From Komarekiella delphini-convector SJRDD-AB1 (GTDB lineage Bacteria; Cyanobacteriota; Cyanobacteriia; Cyanobacteriales; Nostocaceae), in contig NZ_VJXY01000002.1 of the NCBI RefSeq assembly GCF_014831675.1, positions 62,001-126,000 on the forward strand: DNA of 64,000 bases. Reading direction: 5' to 3'. Shown one piece after another: positions 8,158 through 16,788 of the stretch. Numbering within the stretch: position 1 is the first letter of the stretch; every line of letters starts with the position of its first letter. A model generated the notes under the pieces. It was not told where the DNA came from. It did no database searches and saw nothing but the letters and a program-made list of their open reading frames with translations. Made by a program: the position numbers and the translations under genes.

Positions 8158-9570
8158 ATGACATCAAAAATAGAGAGAAAAAAATCTCCTGTTCATCGCA
8201 ATCGTTGGTTTGAACGAATAATTGCTATCCTAGCATTGCTGAATTTATGCTTGATTTTATTTGACATGACCTACATACCTTTGCGTAATTTCTATCTACA
8301 AGTATTACCAAGTTTAACTCAACTGTATGACCCAGTTAAGGGTATTCAACCACACCCAGAAACGCAAAACTACCTCAACAAGGTTACAGAATTAAAAGAA
8401 CAGGTTTTGCAAAATGGTTTATCTTCACCTCAAGCAGAAAGTTTGCTTGATGAATTACGTCTTCTTAGTATCCACATGATTGAGGATAATTCGTTTGATG
8501 AGGCTAATAAAAGTGGTACTTTAGCAAAAATCAAACATGAAATACGCTTGCGTACTAATGAACTATCTGCTAGGGAAGCATTTACTAGATTTTGGAGTCA
8601 AGCTTATTTGTTACAACAGGGTTGGCAATCAGAAATCAACTTTTTTAATTCTCAAATTAGACCCCTAATCAATAGTAACTACTATCGAGATATTGATAGA
8701 TTTGGTAATTTTGTCAATCATTTCTGGTTGATTGACTTACCTTTTGTAATTATTTTTGCTGTAGAATTTCTGGCACGTACTTTCTATATAAGCCGTCGCA
8801 ATCCCGATTTAAACTGGTTAGAAGCGATATTAAGGCGATGGTACGATATATTTTTGTTACTTCCCATCTGGCGTTGGTTACGAATAATTCCCGTCACTAT
8901 TCGTCTTTATCAAGCTGATTTACTTAATCTTGAGCCTTTGCGATCGCAACTTAATCACGACTTTGCGGTGAGCTTTGCTGAGGAAATCACTGAGATGGTA
9001 GGTATTCAAGTAATTGACCAGATGCAAGATACCATTCGCAAAGGTGATTTAGCACGCTGGTTATTTCATCCTGAAAGCCGCAAACCTTATGTTCAAGTTA
9101 ATGAAATAAACGAAGTAAAAGCTATAGCCACTCGTTTAGTTAACGTCGGTGTCTATGATGTTTTACCTAAAGTCCAGCCTGACATAGAAGCCTTAATGCA
9201 TCACAGTATTACAAGCACCCTTAACGAATCTCTGGTTTACCAACAAATACAAAATATACCCGGTCTAAATCACTTACCGAATCGACTAACAGAAAAGCTG
9301 GCTCGTGATTTATCTCAATCAGCTTATAACAATCTCATCAAGGCGTTATCAGATCCAGTTGGAGTAAAACTAACCTCTCGTCTAATTACCCACTTTCGTG
9401 ATGTTTTAGAGGAGGAGTTACAAAAAAAGCATAACATTCAGGAATTTCAATCTTTACTTATCGATATGTTAGAAGAAATCAAAATTAACTATGTCAAAGG
9501 CATTGCTGATTCTGGAGTTGAAACAATATTAGAGGAAGCGAACCAGATTCGTAAAATTACCCATCGGTAA
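8158..9570 (+). CDS. Conserved membrane protein of unknown function
   Basis: A 470-residue protein I do not recognise. It has one transmembrane segment near residues 20-40, a charged helical region with a PxPETQNYLNK stretch (about 60-175), then further hydrophobic segments at about 188-210 and 225-250 (WYDIFLLLPIWRWLRIIPV). A long C-terminal helical domain follows (about 260-470), rich in Leu/Ile and charged residues. The paired TMs with Arg between them vaguely recall ion-channel voltage-sensor-like segments, but this is not enough for a call. It starts 12 bp after the invertase gene and is likely in the same operon. Confidence 0.75.
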   Translation: MTSKIERKKSPVHRNRWFERIIAILALLNLCLILFDMTYIPLRNFYLQVLPSLTQLYDPVKGIQPHPETQNYLNKVTELKEQVLQNGLSSPQAESLLDELRLLSIHMIEDNSFDEANKSGTLAKIKHEIRLRTNELSAREAFTRFWSQAYLLQQGWQSEINFFNSQIRPLINSNYYRDIDRFGNFVNHFWLIDLPFVIIFAVEFLARTFYISRRNPDLNWLEAILRRWYDIFLLLPIWRWLRIIPVTIRLYQADLLNLEPLRSQLNHDFAVSFAEEITEMVGIQVIDQMQDTIRKGDLARWLFHPESRKPYVQVNEINEVKAIATRLVNVGVYDVLPKVQPDIEALMHHSITSTLNESLVYQQIQNIPGLNHLPNRLTEKLARDLSQSAYNNLIKALSDPVGVKLTSRLITHFRDVLEEELQKKHNIQEFQSLLIDMLEEIKINYVKGIADSGVETILEEANQIRKITHR

Positions 9571-9587
9571 ATATTTTTTGTTTCATT

Positions 9588-9845
9588 ATGAAGATTAAAC
9601 ATTCCTTATTTAGCCCTCCTGTTTGCCTCATTTTGCAAGATTTGGGAATAATTTTGCATGTACCCGGAGTTATGGGACTATGTTCTGTACTAATCTGTTT
9701 GTGGTTTGGTGAATATTATGCGATTGCACCTTTTCTGACAACGGCTACTGCGGCAATAGTATTAGGTCAAATGCTGTATCGTCTGTTTCCAGAGACAGGT
9801 GAAACATACTTGCGTCATGCCATAAACTCACCCTCATATTATTAA
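9588..9845 (+). CDS. Short protein resembling the N-terminus of a TrkH-type K+ transporter
   Basis: An 85-residue open frame. The region LQDLGIILHVPGVMGLCSVL, then FGEYYAIAPFLTTATAAIVL and LGQMLYRLFPE, looks like the first two transmembrane helices of TrkH/KtrB-type potassium transporter subunits, which normally exceed 450 residues. Nothing corresponding to the pore-loop domains follows: the frame ends 15 bp before a gene on the other strand. It is therefore either a truncated relic or a stand-alone small membrane protein. It lies 17 bp after the preceding gene. Confidence 0.5.
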   Translation: MKIKHSLFSPPVCLILQDLGIILHVPGVMGLCSVLICLWFGEYYAIAPFLTTATAAIVLGQMLYRLFPETGETYLRHAINSPSYY

Positions 9846-9859
9846 TGTGGATAGGACGA

Positions 9860-10378
9860 TTAGAAATTATTCCGGTGTAGCGCCTTGTTAGCGTGGTGTG
9901 CATATAACAACGAGAACGCCTTCAATGCTGCCAACCAAGCTACTAGAGCGATGGCATGACGTACATAGTTCAGATTCTCCCACTGCAATGCCAAAGACAC
10001 TGCCTTCGGCTGAGATAAAGTATTACTCATCAGCCTGATCATTGTGGGAATGAAGTATGAGAAGGTGAAAATTCTATCCGCTAAAGCAAACACGGCGGCG
10101 ATTAGCCACCAGCGACGTACACTACCCTGCGTCCACCAAACGACGATCAAATTCGCTAGGGTAAGCAGAGTCAGAGGCACTGTTGTTACATAAACCCAGA
10201 AATTCAGTCCAGTGTTAGCCCTGCGTGCGGCTTCAGCATTCCAACGGTACACTGACTCTGGTGAAGAGATAAGCCACTGAGGAAACATGATTTTTGACTC
10301 GTAAAGTCCAGCACCGAAAGCAATACCGAGGTTTATGACAAACAGCCATAATAGGATTTTTTTGGTAGATTGTAACAT
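9860..10378 (-). CDS. DUF1772-like membrane protein (anthrone-oxygenase-like)
   Basis: A 172-residue protein with four hydrophobic segments (about 8-25, 60-85, 90-112, 140-160). The FGAGLYESKIMFPQWL motif at residues 21-36 and the LRxxSNTL/WENLNYVRH region are reminiscent of DUF1772/anthrone-oxygenase-like membrane proteins. Function is unknown. A good ribosome-binding site (AGGAGAG, complement of 10384-10390) precedes the start, which supports ATG at 10378. It is oriented against its neighbours. Confidence 0.65.
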   Translation of the reverse strand: MLQSTKKILLWLFVINLGIAFGAGLYESKIMFPQWLISSPESVYRWNAEAARRANTGLNFWVYVTTVPLTLLTLANLIVVWWTQGSVRRWWLIAAVFALADRIFTFSYFIPTMIRLMSNTLSQPKAVSLALQWENLNYVRHAIALVAWLAALKAFSLLYAHHANKALHRNNF

Positions 10379-10792
10379 TTTGTGCTCTCCTTTTCGATTT
10401 GTTCTAGCCTCATGCAGTGCTAAACTTCTTCAACACCTAGTTGGTAAAATATCTCAGAAGCTACATGCTCACCAGAATAACGTGCCGGAGTTTCAGGTAG
10501 TAAGGAAAAATAGTGCAATAAATGCGACTAAGTGCAGAATCAACCATGTTGTATGTGAATATTCACACTGGTTTTGCACCCGTGGCTAGTCTACGTAGGT
10601 CTATGGATAGAGGTTATAAAACTCAGCTAAAGACAAAATAATATATTAATATATAATCTATAGTCTTCATGGCTACTAGATGGTCAAGCTGTCTATATAT
10701 CCCTATCAAGCTCGCAACAAATCCTAGAAATAGGGAAATTATTTAGCTATTTTAAATACCATGTAAGCAGTAATTTTGTGGAGAAAACTAGC
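10379..10792. other. Intergenic region between divergent genes
   Basis: Leader and promoter DNA for the DUF1772-like gene (leftward) and the sugar-dehydrogenase gene (rightward). It includes the small palindrome GTGAATATTCAC at 10555-10566. The open frame in this region lacks a protein-like composition and was not accepted. No 11-bp TCAC box is present here. Confidence 0.5.
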
Positions 10793-12022
10793 ATGAAACT
10801 GACAAGAAATCTTGCAGTAAAATTATCTATTGGCGTGGTATGTCTGGTAATTTCTTCTTGCACCGTACCAACATCTGATTCGGCAAATACTAACAATCAA
10901 GAAACCCAAACAACTGCACAAGTCAGTCAACAAACTTCTACTACCAACAATCAAGCCTGTACTTTAGTCCAAGATGGCTTTGGTTCACAAGGAAAGGTAA
11001 ATGTGCGGGCCCAAGAAGTAGTAACAGGTCTTGAAGTTCCTTGGGGAATTGCTTTTTTACCAAATCAAGATATGTTAGTCACTGAACGACCTGGACGGGT
11101 TCGGTTGGTGCAGGATGGTAAACTTGTCCAAAAACCTGTAGCCACTATTGATGTTACAGATAGCGGTGAAGGTGGTTTACTCGGCATTGCAACTCATCCA
11201 AAGTTTGCCGAAAATCGACTTTTCTACGTCTACTATACTGCTGATAGAAATGGCTCACAGGTTAATCGCGTCGAACGATGGCGACTATCTCAAAATGGAC
11301 TTAGTGCCTCATCAGATAGAATAATTCTTGATGATATTCCCGTGGCTGTGTATCACAACGGTGGTCGCATTCGGTTTGGTGGCGATGGAATGCTCTATAT
11401 AGGTACTGGCGATGCAAGAGATCCGCAAAGTTCCCAGGATGAAAATAGCCTTGCTGGTAAAATTCTGCGTGTGACACCAGATGGACAAGTACCGCAAGAT
11501 AACCCGTTTGGGAAAAATCCCGTATATATTACTGGTATTCGTAACACACAAGGGTTTGATTGGTCTGATGCATCAACACTATGGGTAACAGACCACGGCC
11601 CCAGTGGTGAGTTAGGCAGAAGCGGCCACGATAAAGTTAGTGTAGCAAAAGCAGGCGACAACCTCGGCTGGCCCACTATCTACCGTTGTGAATCAGGAGA
11701 GGGGTTGGTGACTCCTTCCATTGTTTGGCGTCAAGCTCTACCTCCAGGTGGAGCAGCAATTTATACCGGAAATTCTATTCCTGAGTGGAAAGGTAGCTTA
11801 ATCATTCCTACCCTCCGTTCTGAACATTTGCAGCGTGTTGCTTTCAACCCACAATCACCCCAGCAAGTCCAGCGCCATGAGGTATATTTGCAGGGCAAAT
11901 ATGGACGACTTCGAGAGGCAATTATGGGGCCGGATGGCGAGTTGTATATCACAACGAGTAATTGCGATGGGCGAGGAAGTTGTCCCTCACAGCAGGACAA
12001 AATTCTCCGTATTACCCGATAA
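10793..12022 (+). CDS. PQQ-type glucose/sorbosone dehydrogenase lipoprotein
   Basis: About 409 residues. An export signal ends in a lipobox (ISSC), followed by a Thr/Gln-rich linker. The GSDH beta-propeller follows: LEVPWGIAFLPNQDMLVTER, GGLLGIATHPKF, HNGGRIRFGGDGMLYIGTGD, NSLAGKILRVTPDG, and GHDKVSVAKAGDNLGWP. Such proteins oxidise aldose sugars with a PQQ cofactor in the periplasm; cyanobacterial ones are largely uncharacterised and PQQ supply is uncertain. ATG at 10793 is chosen over GTG at 10778 because GGAG (10779-10782) then serves as ribosome-binding site and the signal peptide starts properly. The lipid-kinase gene follows after 13 bp. Confidence 0.85.
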   Translation: MKLTRNLAVKLSIGVVCLVISSCTVPTSDSANTNNQETQTTAQVSQQTSTTNNQACTLVQDGFGSQGKVNVRAQEVVTGLEVPWGIAFLPNQDMLVTERPGRVRLVQDGKLVQKPVATIDVTDSGEGGLLGIATHPKFAENRLFYVYYTADRNGSQVNRVERWRLSQNGLSASSDRIILDDIPVAVYHNGGRIRFGGDGMLYIGTGDARDPQSSQDENSLAGKILRVTPDGQVPQDNPFGKNPVYITGIRNTQGFDWSDASTLWVTDHGPSGELGRSGHDKVSVAKAGDNLGWPTIYRCESGEGLVTPSIVWRQALPPGGAAIYTGNSIPEWKGSLIIPTLRSEHLQRVAFNPQSPQQVQRHEVYLQGKYGRLREAIMGPDGELYITTSNCDGRGSCPSQQDKILRITR

Positions 12023-12035
12023 AAAGGATTAAATT

Positions 12036-12938
12036 ATGACTCGTCGCAATGCTTGTTTAATTTTTAATCCATCTGCGGGTAAAGGCGACCCTGTAGAAGA
12101 TTTAGTGGCGATTCGAGAAGTTTTGGAACCGCAAATCAATCTGGATATTCGTCCCACCCATGAAGTTAGTCCTTCTCAATTAGCCCGTGAAGCGATTGAG
12201 CATAGTGCTGAAATTATTATTGTATCTGGGGGTGATGGTACGGTATCAGCTGCGTCTGAAGCAGTAATTAACACAGGAATTCTTTTTGGAATTATTCCCA
12301 GAGGTACTGTCAATGCCTTTGCTCAAGCTTTGGGTATTCCTACTGGAATTCAGGATGCTTGCAAAACAATTTTAACTGGGATACCCCGAAAAGTTGATGT
12401 TGCGTTATGTAATGGCAAACCAATGATTGTCTTGACTGCGATCGGTTTTGAAGCTGAAACTATCAAACAAACTGATAAAAAAGCTAAAGAACTTTTTGGG
12501 ATGTTGGCGTTTATTGGGACAGGAATAAAACTACTTAGACACTTGGATTCTTTTACAGTTTACGTAGAAACAGAGGAGCAAACAATCAATTTATCAGCCT
12601 CGGCTGTCACTATTGCCAATTCAGCCGCACCGACTTCGATTTTGGCACATGGGCCTGCGGGAGTAATTATAGATGATGGTCTGCTAGATGTGACAATTGT
12701 TGCTCCTGTTAACCGCCAAAATGCTCTCTTTGCTGGTTATCATCTGCTGAGATCGGGCTTTACGGGTACTGCTACTAATCGAGATGATATTCGGCATTTA
12801 CGTGCTAAAAATGTGCGGGTGAGAACTGAACCTCCAAAAAAAGTAGCTTTAGATGGTGATATGAATGGAAATACTCCTGTTGAAATTAAATGTATTCCAG
12901 GCGGTTTAACGGTCTTAGTACCATCAGTTTCAGAGTAA
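12036..12938 (+). CDS. YegS/BmrU-family diacylglycerol/lipid kinase
   Basis: A 300-residue protein with the diacylglycerol-kinase catalytic fold: NPSAGKGD at residues 10-17, the nucleotide-binding VSGGDGTVSAA near 63-73, and PRGTVNAFAQALGIP near 90-104. The C-terminal lobe ends with an ALDGD-type motif (VALDGDMNG) typical of YegS-like enzymes. It phosphorylates a membrane lipid or sphingoid-like substrate; the substrate is unknown. AAAAGGA (12021-12027) precedes the ATG. It is probably cotranscribed with the sugar dehydrogenase. Confidence 0.87.
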   Translation: MTRRNACLIFNPSAGKGDPVEDLVAIREVLEPQINLDIRPTHEVSPSQLAREAIEHSAEIIIVSGGDGTVSAASEAVINTGILFGIIPRGTVNAFAQALGIPTGIQDACKTILTGIPRKVDVALCNGKPMIVLTAIGFEAETIKQTDKKAKELFGMLAFIGTGIKLLRHLDSFTVYVETEEQTINLSASAVTIANSAAPTSILAHGPAGVIIDDGLLDVTIVAPVNRQNALFAGYHLLRSGFTGTATNRDDIRHLRAKNVRVRTEPPKKVALDGDMNGNTPVEIKCIPGGLTVLVPSVSE

Positions 12939-13110
12939 AATTGTCAGGTCGTTTCAATACCACATTGCTTATTTCACAGCGACCTAAGAACGTTGCAATA
13001 TTATCTAGAGGCTACGTCAGAGCAGAAGCAAAAAGCTGTTTCTGTAATTAAATTGTAGATTCTATACTGTCCTCAAAGCTTCTAGACCTTGATCGGGTAC
13101 ACTTCAGATC

Positions 13111-13215
13111 ACTTCACCTCTGACAAGTTTTTTGGAGCGTCTGTTTGAAGCCATCAATCAAGCCCATGGCGAACATGACCTGCGATCGCAAATCGTACCA
13201 AAAATTGGTGAGTAT
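13111..13215 (+). pseudogene. N-terminal remnant of a LuxR/GAF-type regulator
   Basis: The frame SPLTSFLERLFEAINQAHGE then HDLRSQIVPKIGEY looks like the N-terminal 30-35 residues of cyanobacterial GAF-LuxR regulators. No ATG precedes it, and after KIGEY the reading becomes non-coding AT-rich sequence. I take it as a 3'-truncated remnant, so the open frame that continues to 13353 is not counted as a gene. The surrounding 12939-13401 interval holds nothing else that I can support. Confidence 0.4.
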
Positions 13216-13401
13216 GTTACAAAATTCGTAAGCCTAAAAACTACCTTTTGGCAGAAATGTAATATTTTTTGTGTGAAGATCTTAGATATCAAAATATACA
13301 TTAACATCTTACTGGTGGAAGAAGAAAGCTACGTTTGGTTCTTTTACTCTTAAGCAAGGAGGCTGGCAATTTCGGTTAGCTTAATTGCCAAAAAGAGCTT
13401 T

Positions 13402-14079
13402 ATGCGGATATTGCTGGTAGAGGACGATCGCGAACAAATAGAACCATTACAAGGTGTGCTATCGGAAGCTGGATACATTGTAGATGGCGTTGAAGATGGC
13501 GAAACTGCACAGTGGTTATTGTCCAAAAAAGAGTATGATTTATTAATTTTGGACTGGATGTTGCCCACAATTAGCGGGTTAAGTCTTTGTCGTCAGTACC
13601 GACTTCGTGGTAAAACTACACCTGTGTTGATGCTCACTGCCAAGGACACCACGCCAGATAAAGTTATGGGTTTAGATGCAGGAGCAGATGATTATCTTGT
13701 CAAACCTGCTGATTTGGTAGAATTATTAGCGCGGGTACGTGCTTTAGGGAGGCGATCGCCCCAATGGGTGGGTGATGTTCTTCGCGTTGCAGATTTACAA
13801 CTGCACCTATATAACTTAACTGTGGAACGCAATCAGACAATTATAGATTTATCACCACGCGAAGCTCAATTGCTAGAGTACTTAATGCGTCACCGCAATC
13901 AGATCTTAACTCGCGAGTTGATTGAAGAAGCATTGTGGGAATGGGGTTCGGAACCGGAAAGCAATGCATTAACTGTACTAGTACGGAAGTTGCGCCATCG
14001 TTTGCAGTTAGTTGGTGCAGCAGATTGGATTAAAACAGTCTACGGTATGGGTTATAGTCTAAAAGCTCCAGATAATTAA
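13402..14079 (+). CDS. OmpR/PhoB-family response regulator (RppA-like)
   Basis: A 225-residue two-domain regulator. The receiver (1-120) has the acidic pair Glu7/Asp8-Asp9, phosphoacceptor Asp51 in LLILDWMLP, Thr in MLTAKD and Lys in DYLVKPAD. The winged-helix DNA-binding domain (130-225) has SPREAQLLEYLMRH and LTVLVRKLRHRL, ending GMGYSLKAP. The overall pattern matches cyanobacterial RppA/NrsR-type regulators. The cognate kinase is very probably the 15156-16433 gene on the same strand, although an opposite-strand gene lies between them. It is the best candidate to bind the 11-bp TCAC repeats found at five promoters nearby. No such box lies upstream of the gene itself. Confidence 0.9.
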   Translation: MRILLVEDDREQIEPLQGVLSEAGYIVDGVEDGETAQWLLSKKEYDLLILDWMLPTISGLSLCRQYRLRGKTTPVLMLTAKDTTPDKVMGLDAGADDYLVKPADLVELLARVRALGRRSPQWVGDVLRVADLQLHLYNLTVERNQTIIDLSPREAQLLEYLMRHRNQILTRELIEEALWEWGSEPESNALTVLVRKLRHRLQLVGAADWIKTVYGMGYSLKAPDN

Positions 14080-14299
14080 ATATAAATAGAGACAGAGACG
14101 CTCCAAAGTTATCAAAAATTGCTCTATAGGATTCAATTAACCACTAAGACACTGAGCTTAATTGCACCGATAAAGCAGATTTTTTACCATATTTAAATGG
14201 CTAGTAATACTCACCCTACACTTAAACCTCAAGTGTACTGAGTTTTTTCAAAAATCAAACTTGATTCCTAAATTTAGTAGAAATTAATTGGAATACTGG

Positions 14300-14902
14300 C
14301 TAATTTTTTACCCGATAGCTTATAAACATTCCAGCATCTTCATGAGACAATCCCAGTTCTTGATTAATCATAGCTTTTACAGAGCTTAATTCTGTGACTG
14401 GAAACTCAAATTCTAACTTTTTAAGTATGGAGTTGGCAGTATTGACCTCAACTTTTGTCAATCTTCGCTTTTTTTCTATTTCAGCTAGGATTCCTAGCAC
14501 TTGAACCGCAGACCGTATTTGTATTTGTGTATTAGCTTGTATTTCTATTTCACCAGATACTCCCAACTCTTGAGCAATCATAGCTTTTATTTTGCTTAAT
14601 TCTGCGACTGGAATTTTAAATATTAACTTTTTTAGTACGGAGTTTGCGGTCTTAAGCTCAACTTCGGTAAACTCCTGCTCTTTTTCAATTTCAGCTTCGG
14701 TTAGTAGCACATTAGCTGCAAGTCTGATTTTTACTGTTTGTGTATCAGCTTGGAGCTTGTTTATGATAGGGTGTGAACGACTCAATAGGATATTTGTTAA
14801 CGATTCACCACCAAGTCCAAAAGCAGTTAGGAGCAGTGGCAAAGGTAGCAAATATTCTAGCTTTAAAGAATGTAATTTCTCTAATAAGTTGGACAAAAAC
14901 AT
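14300..14902 (-). CDS. Hypothetical membrane-anchored protein with an internal duplication
   Basis: A 200-residue protein of unknown family. One hydrophobic segment (LEYLLPLPLLLTAFGLGG, about 16-33) probably anchors it. After that come two copies of a module of about 52 residues. Copy 1 contains EAEIEKEQEFTEVELKTANS, then LKKL and a PVAELSKIKAMIAQELG end; copy 2 contains LAEIEKKRRLTKVEVNTANS and PVTELSSVKAMINQELGL. The similarity is also visible in the DNA (14341-14480 against 14575-14700), so the duplication is fairly recent. It lies between the response regulator and the sensor kinase, on the opposite strand. No function can be proposed. Confidence 0.65.
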   Translation of the reverse strand: MFLSNLLEKLHSLKLEYLLPLPLLLTAFGLGGESLTNILLSRSHPIINKLQADTQTVKIRLAANVLLTEAEIEKEQEFTEVELKTANSVLKKLIFKIPVAELSKIKAMIAQELGVSGEIEIQANTQIQIRSAVQVLGILAEIEKKRRLTKVEVNTANSILKKLEFEFPVTELSSVKAMINQELGLSHEDAGMFISYRVKN

Positions 14903-15155
14903 ACAGTAATAAACTTAGTTTTACAGCTAGTATTTAGATAAAAATTTTAAGTAATATAGTGTTAGATTTATCTTTTCAAGACTTTTTTAAACTTTGATTT
15001 TATTTACAATCTGACCGAAAAAAGATATGTTGTTAAGGTCTAGTTTTTTAGTACAAGTAGTAAGATAAACAATTATCATTATAAATATTTTCACAAATTT
15101 GCTATACAAAAATTTTAGCTGCATCTGTATATTATAAACCTCTCGTCTAAGTATA
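14903..15155. other. Leader of the sensor kinase gene
   Basis: AT-rich noncoding DNA between two divergently transcribed genes. No 11-bp TCAC box and no hairpin were recognised. Confidence 0.4.
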
Positions 15156-16433
15156 ATGTTTCTCCGTAGTCGCAGTAATCTAGCTCTGTGGTTTACCCTA
15201 ACAATGGGGAGTATTTTGGTCGTTTTTGCGGGGGTAGTTTACTACCAAGCAGTCTTAGACGAACTGGAGGATCTTGATCGCTTGCTCTACAAAAAATCTA
15301 GAGTTATGGCGGTGAATGCGAAGTATGATTTGCGTAAAAAACAGTTAGACCTGGAAAATGTGCCGCTTTTGGGAAGTAACGTATCTCCATTGGGTACTGA
15401 TTTTCTATACGCACATTGGTACGACACCAAAAAGCAACTTGTACAATTTTTTGGTCAAACTCCAGAGATGCAGCTGACAATAACCCCTGGATTTAACACT
15501 CTCAAGACTACGTTTTACTACTCAAAGGAAATACCCTCTGTAATCTGGCTGCGTCAATTAACGCTGGCTGTTTACCAAGATAGTTTGTTAATCGGTTATC
15601 TCCAAGTTGCAACGCCGCTAACATCCGTACAAAATGATCTGGCTCAGTTACGGCTAGTTTTGCTTTTGATAGTGCCAGCAACCTTGGGGGTAATCGGTTT
15701 AGCTGGTTGGTATTTGGGGGGAATAGCAATGCAACCAATTCATGACAGCTATGACCAGCTACAGCGCTTCACAGCTGATGCTTCTCATGAATTGCGATCG
15801 CCTTTGTCAGCGATTACTAGCAATGCCCAGTATGGTTTAATATCTAAATCTAACGATATTGAAGCGCAGCGTCAGCGCTTCGGGAAGATTTTCGATGTCG
15901 CTAAGTCAATGAATACTCTGGTGAATAATCTGCTGTTTCTGGCGCGTCATGCAGGTCGATTATCCCCTGAATCTTTGCAAGAAGTTGACTTAAAGAGTGA
16001 GCTTTTACAAATAGCAGATGAATATGCAACACAAGAGGCTACACAACATCTCAATCTAACTTATACTTTACCAACTAAGAGTTTGATTGTACTGGGTGAT
16101 GCCAACTTGCTGCGTCAAGCAGTAGTTAATTTGCTCAGTAATGCCTGTAAATATACTCCTGCTGGCGGTCAAGTTCAGTTGCGGCTGTTCACCCAGTCAT
16201 ATTGGGCTGTAATTGAAGTTATGGACAGTGGTATCGGTATTCCCAACGCAGATTTACCGCATATTTTTGAGCGGTTTTATCGGGTGGATAAAAAGCGATC
16301 GCGCAAAACTGGCGGTTATGGTTTAGGGTTATCTATTGTCCACCAAATCGTTGCTGCACATGCTGGTTACATTAGTGTCAAAAGTGTAGTCGAGAAGGGA
16401 ACAACTTTTCAAATTTTTTTACAACTCAAATAG
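15156..16433 (+). CDS. Membrane sensor histidine kinase (RppB-like)
   Basis: A 425-residue kinase with two transmembrane helices (about 10-30 and 168-190) enclosing a periplasmic sensor domain of about 135 residues. The dimerisation/phosphoacceptor helix has His211 in DASHELRSPLSAI. The ATPase domain has the N box (NLLSNACKYTP), G1 (DSGIGIP), F box (FERFYRVD) and G2 (GYGLGLSI). The family phosphorylates an OmpR-type regulator, here most likely the 13402-14079 product. RppA/RppB-type pairs respond to redox or metal signals in other cyanobacteria; the signal here is unknown. Confidence 0.9.
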   Translation: MFLRSRSNLALWFTLTMGSILVVFAGVVYYQAVLDELEDLDRLLYKKSRVMAVNAKYDLRKKQLDLENVPLLGSNVSPLGTDFLYAHWYDTKKQLVQFFGQTPEMQLTITPGFNTLKTTFYYSKEIPSVIWLRQLTLAVYQDSLLIGYLQVATPLTSVQNDLAQLRLVLLLIVPATLGVIGLAGWYLGGIAMQPIHDSYDQLQRFTADASHELRSPLSAITSNAQYGLISKSNDIEAQRQRFGKIFDVAKSMNTLVNNLLFLARHAGRLSPESLQEVDLKSELLQIADEYATQEATQHLNLTYTLPTKSLIVLGDANLLRQAVVNLLSNACKYTPAGGQVQLRLFTQSYWAVIEVMDSGIGIPNADLPHIFERFYRVDKKRSRKTGGYGLGLSIVHQIVAAHAGYISVKSVVEKGTTFQIFLQLK

Positions 16434-16451
16434 TCGCAGTAGTTGGTGCTG

Positions 16452-16482
16452 TCACTTTCTGTTCACATTTTTTGTTAATACT
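16452..16482 (+). promoter_or_regulatory. Putative response-regulator box: TCAC direct repeat, 11-bp period (site 3)
   Basis: TCACTTTCTGTTCACATTT with TCAC at 16452 and 16463 and AATACT at 16477-16482 (+25). It lies immediately after the sensor kinase gene and 307 bp upstream of yihY. Between the box and yihY is a Nostoc-type palindromic repeat (CTTCTCTACGACACGC...AGAGAAGG, about 16680-16716), so the present leader length may result from repeat insertion. The open frame at 16593 reads through that repeat and is not credible. Confidence 0.68.
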
Positions 16483-16788
16483 GAAAACAGCTAAATAAGC
16501 AGGTTATCATTCCTTTTGACTAAAAACACTTCACCACGAGCGAGTGTGTCTCGACAAGAACTTGTGGAGTTAGGGCGATCGCAATTATAAGCATGACTGT
16601 GAGGATGAGTTTGCTGGCAATCACCACCTTATACCGTTCCTTTGTAAAGCTGCGCCAAACTCTTTTGATCTCTTATTTCTTCTCTTCTCTACGACACGCT
16701 ACGCGAACGCAGAGAAGGTTTATTTATCTAATGCTAGCTAGAGTAATTTTACAACTAAAAGGGGGCTACCAGCCAAGTAATTTTTATT

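Noticed and set aside
13132-13353. 73-codon open frame as an intact gene
   Set aside because: Only its first 28 codons resemble a regulator N-terminus; the rest is AT-rich and there is no ATG start.
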